A stretch of 64,000 nucleotides of DNA from the NCBI RefSeq assembly GCF_017355935.1, contig NZ_JAFIQT010000001.1, forward strand, positions 744,001-808,000, given 5' to 3'. This document shows, one piece after another, positions 25,007-34,780 of the stretch. The notes below the pieces were generated by a model. That model worked only from the letters and a program-made list of their open reading frames with translations. It was not told the DNA's origin and made no database searches. Origin of the DNA: Telluribacter humicola (lineage in GTDB: Bacteria; Bacteroidota; Bacteroidia; Cytophagales; Spirosomataceae). A program made the position numbers and the translations under genes. How positions within the stretch are numbered: the stretch's first letter is position 1; every line of letters begins with the position of its first letter.

Positions 25007-27325
25007 ATGAAAAAACTATTTACCATCCTGCTGGCCGCCTTCGGCTACACCCTGGCGTACGCCCAGGTACCAACCCAAACCATCAAAGGACAAATCCTGG
25101 ACGCCGAGTCCAGGCAGCCCGTCATCGGGGCCAACGTTATTGTTACGTCACTTACTCCCATCAAGGGAGGTGCTACGGATGTCGACGGTAATTTCAGGAT
25201 CGAAGCGGTACCCATTGGACGCCATTCTATCAAAATCACCAGCCTGGGCTATGAAGATGCGGTACTGCAGGAGATCGTAGTAGGCTCGGGGAAGGAGGTG
25301 GAGCTGAACGTAAAGCTGACGGAGTCACTGAAGGTACTGAATGAGGTAGTCATAAAAGCGCAGAAAGAAAATGGTGATCCACTCAATGACATGACCAGCG
25401 TCAGCGCGCGCTCCTTCACCGTGGATCAGGCCAAGCGGTACGCCGCTTCGGTAAATGACCCGGCCCGGATGGCTCTTTCATTTGCTGGTGTAGCTACTAA
25501 CAACGATGGTAATAACCAGATCATCATCCGGGGGAATAGTCCCAAAGGCCTGCAGTGGCGGATGGAAGGAGTTGAAATTCCTAATCCGAACCACTTCGGA
25601 GCTGAGGGCTCTTCCGGTGGGGGAATCAGCGCGTTAAGCGTTAACGTACTGGGCAACTCCGACTTCCTGACCGGTGCATTCCCGGCTGAGTATGGTAACG
25701 CTACCTCGGGTATTTTTGACCTGAAGCTTCGTAAGGGCAACAACGAAAAGCGTGAATATGCGATGCAGGCAGGAGTACTGGGTCTGGACTTTGCAGCTGA
25801 GGGACCTATTGGTCCTAAGGGAGGAGCCTCCTACTTGGCCAATTACCGCTATTCCACACTTAACCTGCTTGGAAAAATAGGTGTAAAGATAGACGGTGAT
25901 GCCGTAACTAACTTTCAGGATGCGGCCTTTAAGGTACACCTGCCCAGTAAAGGAAAATCAGTTGTATCGGTGTGGGGAATGGGGGGACTTAGCTCACAGG
26001 TAGACGATGTAGAAAGCTTCCGCAGCAACTTCAAGTCTGACCGCGCTATGATGGGCCTTAACTACCTTCGCTATATCAACAGCAAGGCCTACGTAGAGAC
26101 CATTGTATCTTACTCAGGTACCCGCCAGGGAGAAAATTATTTTAATAAAGAAAAAGAAACAACCTACCAGCAGCAGTTTGTCAACCAGGCTCTGCGCTTG
26201 TCGGTGGCGTATAACTATAAGCTCAACTCCCGGCACGCTCTGCGGGTAGGTGCCATAGCCAGCCACCTGCAGTTCAACCTCTTCGATGCCAACGATGCCG
26301 AAGGTATCCTGCGTACCCGGATAGATCAGAAGGGCAATACCCAGCTCATACAGGCCTACGGACAGTGGAAGTACCGCGTATCGCCTACAGTAACGCTCAA
26401 TTCAGGCGTACATGCTATGTTGCTTGCCTTAAACAACGAGTACTCCGTAGAGCCGCGCCTGGGCCTGCGCTGGAACGTGGCACCGCGGCATACTATAAGC
26501 TTAGGTACAGGATTGCATAGCCGCACCGAGTCCATCTCTACCTACTTTGCTCAGGTACTGGTGGGGGATAACCGCACAGCGCTGGTTAATAAAGATCTTA
26601 AGCTAATGAAGTCGGCGCACCTGGTAGCGGGGTATGAGTTCCGCCCTGTGAGCAGCTGGCGCATCCAGACCGAAACTTACTACCAGCATCACTACCATGT
26701 ACCTATTGGTCCCGTTGCTACTACCACTCCTTACCTGCTTTACAACTCCCTGCTCAATGCGGTAGATGGCTTCTCGGCTGATTCGCTGATGAGTGATGGC
26801 AAAGGGCGCAGCTATGGAGTAGAGCTAACGGTGGAGAAGTTCCTGACGGGAGGTATCTATTTCATGAGTACTACATCGCTATACCAATCGAAGTACACCG
26901 GACGCGATGGTGTAGAACGCGACACCCGCTTTAACGGCCGCTTTGTGCAGAATGTCCTGACCGGTAAGGAGTGGAAAGTGGGAACTAACGGAGCAAATAT
27001 TTTTGCCTTTAATGTGAAAGGACTTTGGGCGGGGGGGAATCGTACTTCACCTATTGATCTGGCTCAGTCCAGAGAAAAGGGAGAGACGGTACGCGACTGG
27101 AAGCAGAGCTACGTGGAGCAGCTACCTGACTACTTCCGGACGGATGTACGGGTGAGCTATACCAAAAACCGCCGTAGAACTACCTCTACCATTTCACTGG
27201 ATATTCAGAACGTATCTAACCGGCTGAATGCGTACGATCGCTACTACGACAGCAAGAACGATCAGGTGAAGCTCATCACGCAGACAGGACTTATTCCGGT
27301 ACTGAACTACCGGCTTGAATTTTAA
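25007..27325 (+). CDS. TonB-dependent receptor with CarboxypepD_reg-like domain
   Basis: 772 residues, with signal peptide MKKLFTILLAAFGYTLAYA. A carboxypeptidase-regulatory-like domain (about 25-108: IKGQILDAESRQPVIGANV, GGATDVDGNFRIEAVPIGRH) precedes the plug (about 115-235: NEVVIKAQ, NNQIIIRGNSPKGLQWRMEG, AEYGNATSGIFDLKLRKG) and a beta-barrel that ends in Phe. It is shorter than SusC proteins and has no SusD partner, so it belongs to the general outer-membrane receptor group; the ligand is unknown. It stands between the sulfatase and nadB and is convergent with nadB. Confidence 0.9.
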   Translation: MKKLFTILLAAFGYTLAYAQVPTQTIKGQILDAESRQPVIGANVIVTSLTPIKGGATDVDGNFRIEAVPIGRHSIKITSLGYEDAVLQEIVVGSGKEVELNVKLTESLKVLNEVVIKAQKENGDPLNDMTSVSARSFTVDQAKRYAASVNDPARMALSFAGVATNNDGNNQIIIRGNSPKGLQWRMEGVEIPNPNHFGAEGSSGGGISALSVNVLGNSDFLTGAFPAEYGNATSGIFDLKLRKGNNEKREYAMQAGVLGLDFAAEGPIGPKGGASYLANYRYSTLNLLGKIGVKIDGDAVTNFQDAAFKVHLPSKGKSVVSVWGMGGLSSQVDDVESFRSNFKSDRAMMGLNYLRYINSKAYVETIVSYSGTRQGENYFNKEKETTYQQQFVNQALRLSVAYNYKLNSRHALRVGAIASHLQFNLFDANDAEGILRTRIDQKGNTQLIQAYGQWKYRVSPTVTLNSGVHAMLLALNNEYSVEPRLGLRWNVAPRHTISLGTGLHSRTESISTYFAQVLVGDNRTALVNKDLKLMKSAHLVAGYEFRPVSSWRIQTETYYQHHYHVPIGPVATTTPYLLYNSLLNAVDGFSADSLMSDGKGRSYGVELTVEKFLTGGIYFMSTTSLYQSKYTGRDGVERDTRFNGRFVQNVLTGKEWKVGTNGANIFAFNVKGLWAGGNRTSPIDLAQSREKGETVRDWKQSYVEQLPDYFRTDVRVSYTKNRRRTTSTISLDIQNVSNRLNAYDRYYDSKNDQVKLITQTGLIPVLNYRLEF

Positions 27326-27355
27326 AATTAAATGGTTTGGTGAATATAGCAAAGC

Positions 27356-27385
27356 AGAGAGCTTATCCATCAGGATAAGCTCTCT
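27356..27385. terminator. Bidirectional terminator, TonB receptor / nadB
   Basis: A perfect 13-bp stem AGAGAGCTTATCC / GGATAAGCTCTCT with an ATCA loop, placed between two convergent genes. Confidence 0.75.
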
Positions 27386-27409
27386 CTTATTACTAACATG
27401 TTCTGGCTC

Positions 27410-29002
27410 CTAGGCAGTAGCTTCCTGACGGACGTTATCTAAGTTGTAGTGGAGGCCAACATTCTCACGGCGGGCCATAGCCATCTTAAGCACCAGGTAC
27501 GACACCGTAATCATGTTACGCAGCTCACAGATCGCGACTGACACCTTCGACTCCCGGTACAGTTGTTCGTGCTCCTGATGCAGGAGTTCCAGGCGATCGT
27601 AGGCGCGCTTCATACGGCGGTTAGTACGCACGATACCCACGTAGTTGGACATAATACTGTTGAGCTCGCGGGTCATCTCCGTCACCAGGATATTCTCTTC
27701 GGGGTGAGTTGTACCGGAGTCATCCCATTCGGGGATGTCGTCAGGGATACGGGCCTGGGCAAAGTGCTCCAGCGTACTGAGGTAGGCGCGATGGCCGAAT
27801 ACCACTGCTTCCAATAGGGAATTGGAGGCTAGTCGATTGCTTCCGTGCAGGCCTGTGCAGGCACATTCACCCACGGCGTACAGGAAGTTAATATTGGTCT
27901 GTCCCCACTCATTGACCCTCACACCTCCGCAGAGGTAGTGCTGGGCCGGTACCACCGGAATCATCTCCTTACGCACATCGATACCGATGTTAAGGCAGTA
28001 CTGCGTGATGTTAGGGAAGTGCTCGAGGAATTTTTCGTAATCAAGATGACGAACGTCCAGGTACACATGTTGCACCCCATTCTTCTTCATCTCCGAGTCA
28101 ATAGCCCGGGCTACGATATCGCGCGGAGCCAGTGAGAGGCGGTCGTCATAGTACTCCATGAAGGTACTGCCGTCGGCATTCTTGAGGATACCCCCAAAGC
28201 CTCGTACGGCTTCCGAAATCAGGAATGAGGGCTTCGTACCGGGCTGGTAGAGGCTGGTCGGGTGAAACTGCACAAACTCCATGTTGTCACAGATACCCTT
28301 GGCGCGGTAGGCCATGGCGATACCATCACCGGTAGCGATGGTAGGGTTGGTGGTACTTTGGTAAATATTACCGATACCGCCGGTAGCCAGCACGGTAGTG
28401 CGGGCCAGAAATTTCTCAACCCCCGCAGTCTCCCGATTGAGAACATAAGCACCGTAGCACTCAATATCTTCACGGTACCGATATACTGTCTGCCCCAGAT
28501 GGTGCTGCGTAATCAGCTCTACGGCGTAGTAGTGGGTAAATATCTGAATGGATTGGTGGCGCTTTACTTCCTCCAGTAAAGCGCGCTCTATTTCAGCTCC
28601 GGTGATGTCTTTAAAGTGCAGAATACGATGGTCTGAGTGTCCTCCTTCCTTGGCCAGATCATAATCACCGTCAGGTACCTTATCAAAGCGGGTGCCGTAG
28701 TCGATCAGCTCCTGAATGCGCTCGGGCGCTTCTGTCACCACGATCTCTACAATATCCCGTTTGTTCATACCATCACCAGCATCCATCGTGTCCAGAATAT
28801 GCTTCTCAAACGAATCGGACTCGGCCCAAACGGCGGCAATGCCTCCCTGTGCGTACTTCGTATTAGTTTCATCGGCCTGTACTTTGGTAATGATTCCGAT
28901 AGAGATGGGTTCCTCTTTGGCTTCAAAATGGCGCGCCAGTTTGGCGGCGTAGCTAAGTCCGGCGATACCGGAGCCGATGATCAGGAAATCGAACTGAGGC
29001 AT
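27410..29002 (-). CDS. nadB: L-aspartate oxidase
   Basis: First step of de novo NAD synthesis: FAD-dependent oxidation of L-aspartate to iminoaspartate, which NadA then uses. 530 residues, as usual. The N-terminal dinucleotide motif is FLIIGSGIAGLSYAAKLA; family blocks are KYAQGGIAAVW, GGHSDHRILHFKDITGAEIE, NMEFVQFHPTSLY, HYLCGGVRVNEWGQTNI and GECACTGLHGSNRLASNSLL, followed by the C-terminal helical domain. It is the last gene of a minus-strand cluster nadA - lipoprotein - nadB, 46 bases after the lipoprotein gene. Confidence 0.96.
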   Translation of the reverse strand: MPQFDFLIIGSGIAGLSYAAKLARHFEAKEEPISIGIITKVQADETNTKYAQGGIAAVWAESDSFEKHILDTMDAGDGMNKRDIVEIVVTEAPERIQELIDYGTRFDKVPDGDYDLAKEGGHSDHRILHFKDITGAEIERALLEEVKRHQSIQIFTHYYAVELITQHHLGQTVYRYREDIECYGAYVLNRETAGVEKFLARTTVLATGGIGNIYQSTTNPTIATGDGIAMAYRAKGICDNMEFVQFHPTSLYQPGTKPSFLISEAVRGFGGILKNADGSTFMEYYDDRLSLAPRDIVARAIDSEMKKNGVQHVYLDVRHLDYEKFLEHFPNITQYCLNIGIDVRKEMIPVVPAQHYLCGGVRVNEWGQTNINFLYAVGECACTGLHGSNRLASNSLLEAVVFGHRAYLSTLEHFAQARIPDDIPEWDDSGTTHPEENILVTEMTRELNSIMSNYVGIVRTNRRMKRAYDRLELLHQEHEQLYRESKVSVAICELRNMITVSYLVLKMAMARRENVGLHYNLDNVRQEATA

Positions 29003-29048
29003 AAACAGATGTTTTTATTCTGCTGGTGTCTTGTTAAAGATAGTTCCG

Positions 29049-29516
29049 TTATTCAGGTTGCTTATTTACAAACTTTAGAGACAATTTAGTCACACGCGGC
29101 GGATCATAAATGGTACTCCGCGTTTCCATTACAAAATAATCCTCATACACATTACGCGGGTAGATGTTCCACCCGCCCGTCTTGGTGACTGAATCACGCA
29201 GAGCGATCACATTCTGCACCGGATAGGCTTTCCACTGAAAGCGCTGCGTATTGCCCGGTCCCTGAAAGTGACCCTCAAAGGAGCCGTCGGGGCGGAAGCT
29301 GAGCCAATCCATATGCGTATCAAATCGCACGCCACTGATATGCGGAATATGCCTGCCTTCTTTGAAAACAGGTACCTCATCCATCGCTATCTCCTGAATA
29401 TACCACTTGGGTACTGCCAGTAACCGCCTCTGAGCTTCCTGCACATCTTTGGCGGATTTCTGGCAGGCCGCCGTAGTTACCAGTATAAGCAATACGAAAA
29501 GGCGTTTCATCCCCAT
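29049..29516 (-). CDS. Small lipoprotein between nadA and nadB
   Basis: 155 residues with a clear lipobox (MKRLFVLLILVTTAACQK, Cys 18), so it is an exported, probably periplasm- or outer-membrane-anchored protein. I do not recognise the soluble part (SFRPDGSFEGHFQGPGNTQ, WKAYPVQNVIALRDSVTK); the short beta-rich pattern with FRPDGSF is common in Bacteroidota lipocalin-like proteins, and that is only a suggestion. The ATG at 29516 directly abuts the nadA stop (TAA, rc of 29517-29519), so the two are translated from one message. Met 3 is an alternative start. Its role beside NAD genes is unknown. Confidence 0.75.
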   Translation of the reverse strand: MGMKRLFVLLILVTTAACQKSAKDVQEAQRRLLAVPKWYIQEIAMDEVPVFKEGRHIPHISGVRFDTHMDWLSFRPDGSFEGHFQGPGNTQRFQWKAYPVQNVIALRDSVTKTGGWNIYPRNVYEDYFVMETRSTIYDPPRVTKLSLKFVNKQPE

Positions 29517-30515
29517 TTATATCCCTTTACTCAGCTCCAGCATGCGGGCCACTGATTCGTAGGCTTTCTTGCGGGTCTCTTCGGGTACCTGGATTTCCGG
29601 CTGCTCGTACAGCAGCGCCTTGTATACCTTCTCGAGGGTATTCATCTTCATGTAAGGACACTCTGAGCAGGCACAGGTATTGTTTTCGGTAGCCGGAGCT
29701 GGAATCAGCCTCTTATGCGGAACCGCCTCTTTCATCTTATGCAGGATACCCGCTTCGGTAGCTACGATAAAGGTATCGTGCGGAGATTCCTGTACAAATT
29801 TGAGGAGTCCGGTGGTAGAGCTGACAAAATCGGCCTGAAGCAGTACATCTTCCTTACACTCCGGGTGCGCGATAAGTAGCGCCTCCGGATTCTCTTCGCG
29901 TAGCTTTTGCAGCTTCTCACGGGATATATCTATATGTACAATACAGGCACCATCCCACAGTACCATGTCACGACCTGTTTTTTTGGATACATACCTGCCC
30001 AGGTTAGCGTCCGGCGCAAATATGATCTTCTGATCGGGGGGAAGACTCCCAACGATCTGCAGGGCATTGGACGAAGTACATACAATATCCGTCAGCGCCT
30101 TGATCTCGGCTGAGCAGTTGATGTAGCTGATCACGAGGTGGTCGGGGTACTGCGCCTTGAAGGCTGCAAACTTATCCGCCGGAGCCGAGTCAGCCAGTGA
30201 GCAGCCCGCATTCAGGTCAGGAATAACTACTTTTTTATTGGGACTAAGAATCTTAGCGGTTTCGCCCATAAAGTGCACCCCGCAGAACACGATCATGTCC
30301 GCATCAGTAGCGGCAGCCTGCTGCGATAGCCCGAGACTGTCGCCCAGGTAGTCGGCTATATCCTGTATTTCGGCATCTACGTAGTAGTGCGCCAGAATAA
30401 TAGCGTTTTTTTCTTTTTTGAGGCGGTTTATCTCCTCTACCAGATCAATGTTTTTCGCTACCGCTTCGTTCACGTATCCGTAACGAGCCACCTGCTCCGC
30501 TATCTGATTGGTCAT
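29517..30515 (-). CDS. nadA: Quinolinate synthase
   Basis: Condenses iminoaspartate with dihydroxyacetone phosphate to quinolinate, using a [4Fe-4S] cluster. 332 residues. Family blocks visible: [77 protein letters not shown], and [17 protein letters not shown]. Cluster cysteines are expected in FCGVHFMGE, near HPECKEDV, and in the CACSEC region, all present. It is the first gene of the nadA - lipoprotein - nadB cluster; nadC is not in the window. Confidence 0.96.
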   Translation of the reverse strand: MTNQIAEQVARYGYVNEAVAKNIDLVEEINRLKKEKNAIILAHYYVDAEIQDIADYLGDSLGLSQQAAATDADMIVFCGVHFMGETAKILSPNKKVVIPDLNAGCSLADSAPADKFAAFKAQYPDHLVISYINCSAEIKALTDIVCTSSNALQIVGSLPPDQKIIFAPDANLGRYVSKKTGRDMVLWDGACIVHIDISREKLQKLREENPEALLIAHPECKEDVLLQADFVSSTTGLLKFVQESPHDTFIVATEAGILHKMKEAVPHKRLIPAPATENNTCACSECPYMKMNTLEKVYKALLYEQPEIQVPEETRKKAYESVARMLELSKGI

Positions 30516-30875
30516 TTGATGTTGTGGTTTTGCTTTTTATCTAAAAAACGGAATTCTCAAAGCTTATAAATAAACGTGTAACAGGTACTTATTTGAAAAT
30601 AACTCCTAGTACATGGCGCTGGTACAACTGGATAAAAGAGCCTGTTCAGCACTGTTTGTCAAACGTATACATAACATAATGCTACTTTTCCTCGTTCAAA
30701 TCAGCTACTTCAAAGTTGCTTGTTTCATTGATTACAACACAACCATCCGGCGAACAGGCGTAAAAATAACAGCAATTTTGAATGTTAGCTCATTTAGTAG
30801 CTGGTAGAGGGGGGATAAAAGTAAAGCCCGATACGGATATCGGGCTTTACTTTTAAGTATGTATGGGGTCTTGAA
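30516..30875. other. Intergenic region upstream of nadA
   Basis: 360 bases between nadA and the phosphate-transporter gene. Apart from a strong hairpin at 30817-30854 and a weak -7-like word TAAGCTTTG on the minus strand near 30557-30565 that could serve nadA, I see nothing. A 64-codon open frame on the plus strand (30613-30807) has no recognisable features. Confidence 0.5.
30817..30854 (-). terminator. Terminator of the phosphate transporter gene
   Basis: A perfect 17-bp stem (AAAAGTAAAGCCCGATA and its complement) with a 4-base loop CGGA, 22 bases after the Pit stop. T-runs occur on both strands. Confidence 0.85.
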
Positions 30876-32297
30876 TTACAAGATCCAGCGGAAGAAAGAG
30901 TACAGCGTAGCCGATAGGAACATGGTTACCGGCAGGGTCAGTACCCAGGCGATAAGGATATTCCGTACGGTACCGGCCTGGAGGTTCTTGATACCTTTGC
31001 TGGCCACCATCGTACCGGCAATCCCGGACGAAAGTACGTGCGTAGTACTTACCGGCAGACCCAGGCCCGATGATACTCCAATGGTACTGGCAGCTACCAG
31101 CTCAGCGGAGGCACCCTGAGCATAGGTAAGGTGCTGCTTACCGATCTTCTCACCGATGGTGATTACGATACGCTTCCAGCCTACCATGGTACCAAGGCCC
31201 AGTGACAGCGAGATCATCAGTATTACCCAGTCAGGGGCATAGTCCGTAAAGCGACGCAGACCTATTTTATTATCGGTTTGTGCTTTTATCTCACTTGCTT
31301 CTGCTGCATTCAGGTTTGCATCACCACTATCTACGATATCCTTTACGTTACGGCTGATCAGGAGTAGGGAACGACGTACTTCCAGACGCTCACCTTCCTT
31401 GAATTTATTGTCCTGTATGGGTTCATTCAAATGGCCCTGCAGGCGATCTATTTCCTGCCTGGCTTCTGTCCATCCGGCTCTGTGCTTGGCTGAAAGCTTA
31501 GTAGTATCTACTTTGTTAAGAGTAGTTTCGATACTTGTCAGGTTGCTCTGCATCAGGCGGGGATCCATATCATTATCCAAGGCAAAGTATGCCGGCGTAA
31601 TTCCAATCAGGATCAGCATTACCAATCCTACTCCTTTTTGTCCATCGTTAGAGCCGTGGAAGAAGCTTACCAGCGTACAGGTTAGGATCAGGATACCGCG
31701 TATCCAGGTCGGAGGGGGCTGATTTTTCTGAGGCTCGCTGAATACTACGTTACGGAGGGGCTTATCGAGCATACGACGTAGAATAAACATCAGTACTACT
31801 GCCAGCGAAAATCCAAACAGGGGAGAAGCCAGCAGCGATATAAATATCTCCTGAGCTTTGGTCCAGTTAACTCCTACACCCGTAGTATTTTCGGGCATAA
31901 ACGTAAAGGCCAGACCTACCCCCAGGATAGAGCCAATCAGGGTATGTGAGCTCGAACTGGGAAGACCGAAGTACCAGGTACCCAGGTTCCAGACAATAGC
32001 ACTAAATAGCAGCGCCAGTACCATGGCTATACTATGGTATACATTCTGATCAATGAGCAGTTCGACGGGTAGCAGGTTAATAATACCCATGGCTACGGCT
32101 ATACCACCAAAGAATACGCCCAGGAAGTTACAAAAGCCCGACCAGACTACGGCTACATTAGGTTTGAGAGAATTCGTGTAGATTACGGTTGCGACGGCGT
32201 TGGCTGTGTCATGAAATCCATTCACAAACTCAAAAGCACAAGCAGCAAAAAGACTAAACGCCAGGAGGAGGAAAATGTCGGTCTCTAAGCCAAACAT
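30876..32297 (-). CDS. Inorganic phosphate transporter, PiT family
   Basis: 473 residues; a cation-coupled, low-affinity phosphate permease of the inner membrane. The two PiT signatures are present: the N-terminal copy FEFVNGFHDTANAVATVIYT near residues 22-41 and a C-terminal equivalent in GASAELVAASTIGVSSGLGL / PVSTTHVLSSGI. About ten membrane helices flank a long hydrophilic middle (roughly residues 240-345) rich in charged residues with likely coiled-coil content, as in related Bacteroidota proteins. No phoU-like DUF47 gene, a frequent partner, is adjacent. A good -7 promoter element lies about 30 bases upstream and a strong terminator follows. Confidence 0.94.
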   Translation of the reverse strand: MFGLETDIFLLLAFSLFAACAFEFVNGFHDTANAVATVIYTNSLKPNVAVVWSGFCNFLGVFFGGIAVAMGIINLLPVELLIDQNVYHSIAMVLALLFSAIVWNLGTWYFGLPSSSSHTLIGSILGVGLAFTFMPENTTGVGVNWTKAQEIFISLLASPLFGFSLAVVLMFILRRMLDKPLRNVVFSEPQKNQPPPTWIRGILILTCTLVSFFHGSNDGQKGVGLVMLILIGITPAYFALDNDMDPRLMQSNLTSIETTLNKVDTTKLSAKHRAGWTEARQEIDRLQGHLNEPIQDNKFKEGERLEVRRSLLLISRNVKDIVDSGDANLNAAEASEIKAQTDNKIGLRRFTDYAPDWVILMISLSLGLGTMVGWKRIVITIGEKIGKQHLTYAQGASAELVAASTIGVSSGLGLPVSTTHVLSSGIAGTMVASKGIKNLQAGTVRNILIAWVLTLPVTMFLSATLYSFFRWIL

Positions 32298-32325
32298 AGA
32301 AATAGGGTTAAATATAAAAATTGTG

Positions 32326-32333
32326 CAAAAGTA
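32326..32333 (-). promoter_or_regulatory. -7 promoter element for the PiT gene
   Basis: On the minus strand TACTTTTG matches TAnnTTTG. A TTG word lies 20 bases upstream (start to start). The implied leader is about 20 bases. Confidence 0.5.
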
Positions 32334-32382
32334 CTTAAACTTCCTGAGGCCAATGTTAAGAAATTGTTAAGTGATATAAACA

Positions 32383-32411
32383 AGAAAGGGTCGCCACCGG
32401 CGACCCTTTCT
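32383..32411 (-). terminator. Terminator after rlmN
   Basis: A perfect 13-bp stem AGAAAGGGTCGCC / GGCGACCCTTTCT with a 3-base loop, directly after the rlmN stop. Confidence 0.75.
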
Positions 32412-32412
32412 C

Positions 32413-33462
32413 TTAATTCTTATTAGCAAGCTGCCCACAGGCAGCATCAATATCCTTGCCGCGGCTACGTCGGACACTCACAGTCACGCCTTTATTCTCC
32501 AGAAAGGCTGCAAACTGATCCAGACGGTCAGCTTCGGTATTACGGAAAGCAGCCTCGGCAATGGGGTTGTATTCGATGATATTTACCCGTGCAGGTACCT
32601 TCTTCGTAAACTCCCAAAGCTCTTTGGCATCCTGCAAAGTATCATTGAAGTTATGGAATACAATGTACTCAAAGGTGATGCGGTTGCCGGTTTTTTTATA
32701 AAAATAATTCAGTGCTTCCGCCAGGTTTTCAAGCGAGTTTGACTCGTTGATGGGCATGATCTGGTTACGCTTGACGTCATTAGCGGCGTGCAGCGACAAG
32801 GCCAGCCGGAAGCGTACTTCGTCATCCCCCAGTTTCTTTATCATTTTGGCAATACCCGCCGTCGATACCGTAATCCGCTTGGGTGACATACCTAAGCCCT
32901 GCGGCGAGGTAATGTACTCAATGGACTGAAGTACGTTGGCGTAGTTGAGCAGAGGCTCACCCATACCCATGTACACAATATTAGTAAGCGGAGCACCAAA
33001 GCTGCCGTCGGCCTGACGGGCTATCTCTACCACCTGATCGTATATTTCACCGGCTTCGAGGTTGCGCTTGCGCTCCATGTACCCCGTAGCACAAAACTTA
33101 CAGGTCAACGAACAGCCAACCTGGCTGCTGACACAGGCGGTCATGCGGTCATCGGCCGGTATAAGTACCCCCTCTACCAGGTGCGCATCGTGCAGCCGGA
33201 AGGCCGACTTGATGGTACCGTCGTTGCTCTGCTGTTGTTTGGCTGTGGTGAGGGAGTAAATAGCGAAGTGCTCGTCCAGCAGCTCGCGGGTACGTAGCGA
33301 CAGGTTGGTCATCTCACCGAAGGAGCGTACCGATTTCTTCCACAACCACTCATGGATTTGCTTAGCCCGGAAGCCCTGCTCACCCTGTTCTGTCAGCCAC
33401 TTTTTCATCTGCTCTACCGTGAGCTTCCGAATATCGGCCTTTTCTTTTACCTCCGTTATCAT
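32413..33462 (-). CDS. rlmN: Dual-specificity 23S rRNA/tRNA adenine-C2 methyltransferase
   Basis: Radical-SAM enzyme that methylates C2 of A2503 in 23S rRNA and A37 in some tRNAs. 349 residues. The radical-SAM cluster is C117-x3-C121-x2-C124 (VGCSLTCKFCATG), and the second catalytic cysteine near the C-terminus is C342 in AACGQL. Other family blocks are FRAKQIHEWLW at the N-terminus, NIVYMGMGEPLLNY, and RITVSTAGIAKMIKKLG. The gene stands alone with its own terminator. Confidence 0.96.
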   Translation of the reverse strand: MITEVKEKADIRKLTVEQMKKWLTEQGEQGFRAKQIHEWLWKKSVRSFGEMTNLSLRTRELLDEHFAIYSLTTAKQQQSNDGTIKSAFRLHDAHLVEGVLIPADDRMTACVSSQVGCSLTCKFCATGYMERKRNLEAGEIYDQVVEIARQADGSFGAPLTNIVYMGMGEPLLNYANVLQSIEYITSPQGLGMSPKRITVSTAGIAKMIKKLGDDEVRFRLALSLHAANDVKRNQIMPINESNSLENLAEALNYFYKKTGNRITFEYIVFHNFNDTLQDAKELWEFTKKVPARVNIIEYNPIAEAAFRNTEADRLDQFAAFLENKGVTVSVRRSRGKDIDAACGQLANKN

Positions 33463-33569
33463 TATATCAGTATAAATTCAATGCTTGAATATCAATGGGT
33501 GAGGGGAGACGCATATGCGCTCTGTCGGTTACTACTCCACTTGTTGCAGGCACCAACACCGAAACCCTT

Positions 33570-34121
33570 TTAACTGTTCCCTTCCTGGTCGCCCTCCAGG
33601 TACTCTCTCTTCCAGTCCCGGATCAGTTGACTTCCGGTGGGCCACCACTCTACGGCTGAGGTGATGACCTGGGGAGCCACGGGGGTAATAAGCGGAAAAA
33701 TATGGGTGCCTTCGGTACGATGTTCGGGTATTCTCACTCCAATAGTACTTAACAACCAGAAGAATACACTCGTTCCGAAGACCCACGTAAATATACCGAC
33801 GGAAGCACCCGCCAGACTATCAAAGGTTCCCAGCATGGTGTAGCGGAGGGTGCGGCGGATGGAGTAGCCGAACTGATTCAGCATAAATACCGTAGGGAAA
33901 AATATGACCGAGAAGCCAATATAGGGTAGTATACGCCGGGCTGCGGACACACTAATATAAGGGGCCAATATCTCCATACCCAGCCCCAGAAATTTAAAAC
34001 CAACTACCATGGCTACCACCAGACCTACTACCCCGATGATCTCGATGAGTAGTCCTTTGCGGTAGCCATTGACAGCCCCCCACAGCAGGGGAATCAGGAT
34101 GAGGACATCCAGAAGCATCAT
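33570..34121 (-). CDS. CvpA family membrane protein
   Basis: 183 residues with about four membrane helices. The family start is MLLDVLILIPLLWGAVNGYRKG, followed by LLIEIIGVVGLVVAMVVGFK; a conserved second half has ILPYIGFSVIFFPTVFMLN and LGTFDSLAGASVGIFTWVFG. E. coli CvpA is needed for colicin V production and affects envelope stress; the precise role here is unknown. Its start overlaps the stop of the YqeY-like gene by four bases (ATGA type), so the two are translationally coupled. Confidence 0.88.
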   Translation of the reverse strand: MMLLDVLILIPLLWGAVNGYRKGLLIEIIGVVGLVVAMVVGFKFLGLGMEILAPYISVSAARRILPYIGFSVIFFPTVFMLNQFGYSIRRTLRYTMLGTFDSLAGASVGIFTWVFGTSVFFWLLSTIGVRIPEHRTEGTHIFPLITPVAPQVITSAVEWWPTGSQLIRDWKREYLEGDQEGNS

Positions 34122-34570
34122 GCCAGCATACTCTTCACTAAGGTGGAAATAGTACGTCCGTCGGCTTGTCCGGCCAGTTCTTTGGTAGCTACACCCATAA
34201 CCTTACCCATGTCAGAGGGCCCCTTAGCTCCTACACGATCTATGATATCCTGCAGGCGCTCTCTTACTTCCTCTTCGGTAAGCTGCTTGGGCAGAAACTG
34301 CTCTATGATAGCCAGTTCGGCCTCTTCCTTCGTCCACAGGTCTTCGCGTCCCTGGGTCTGGTATACCTCGGCGGCTTCTTTGCGTTGCTTGGCGGCTCTG
34401 GTCAGGAGTTTGATTTCCTCTTCGGACGATAGATCACCGCCGGTACTTCCTTCCTTGGTTTCTTCCAGCAGGATCAATGACTTGATAGCACGTAAGGTGC
34501 GCAGTTTGTCCTGATCTTTGGCCCGCATGGCATCCTTGATACCTGCTTCTACTTGACTTTTGAGTGACAT
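34118..34570 (-). CDS. GatB/YqeY domain protein
   Basis: 150 residues, the normal size of stand-alone YqeY proteins. Marks are MSLKSQVEAGIKDAMRAKDQ, KLRTLRAIKSLILLEE, AELAIIEQFLPKQLTEEEV and DMGKVMGVATKELAGQADGR. The domain is the tRNA-binding tail of GatB; stand-alone forms are thought to be involved in tRNA handling, without a fixed reaction. It is the first gene of a two-gene unit with cvpA. Confidence 0.92.
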   Translation of the reverse strand: MSLKSQVEAGIKDAMRAKDQDKLRTLRAIKSLILLEETKEGSTGGDLSSEEEIKLLTRAAKQRKEAAEVYQTQGREDLWTKEEAELAIIEQFLPKQLTEEEVRERLQDIIDRVGAKGPSDMGKVMGVATKELAGQADGRTISTLVKSMLA

Positions 34571-34670
34571 GAGTCTTAGCTAATGTATATGAGTATTTTG
34601 GAGGGACAGTAGCCACAGAGATGTATTTTTAGGTTACTCCGGTGAGAGTAGGAGTAAAGAAAAATATTTC

Positions 34671-34703
34671 TTTGGCAACATCTGTCCGTAAAAGATAACT
34701 TTG
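34671..34703 (+). promoter_or_regulatory. Promoter of pdxJ
   Basis: TTTG (34671-34674), 21 bases, then TAACTTTG (34696-34703): a full match to the Bacteroidota -33/-7 consensus. It implies a leader of about 70 bases. Confidence 0.55.
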
Positions 34704-34780
34704 GGGCAAAGTTACGAAACCCGGCTTTCGGTTCCATCATCTTAGACAGCATTCACCGAATTACTAACCCAACCCACCTT

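Noticed and set aside
30613-30807. A 64-codon open frame upstream of nadA
   Set aside because: No recognisable domain, no clear promoter, and ordinary length for chance in a 360-base gap.
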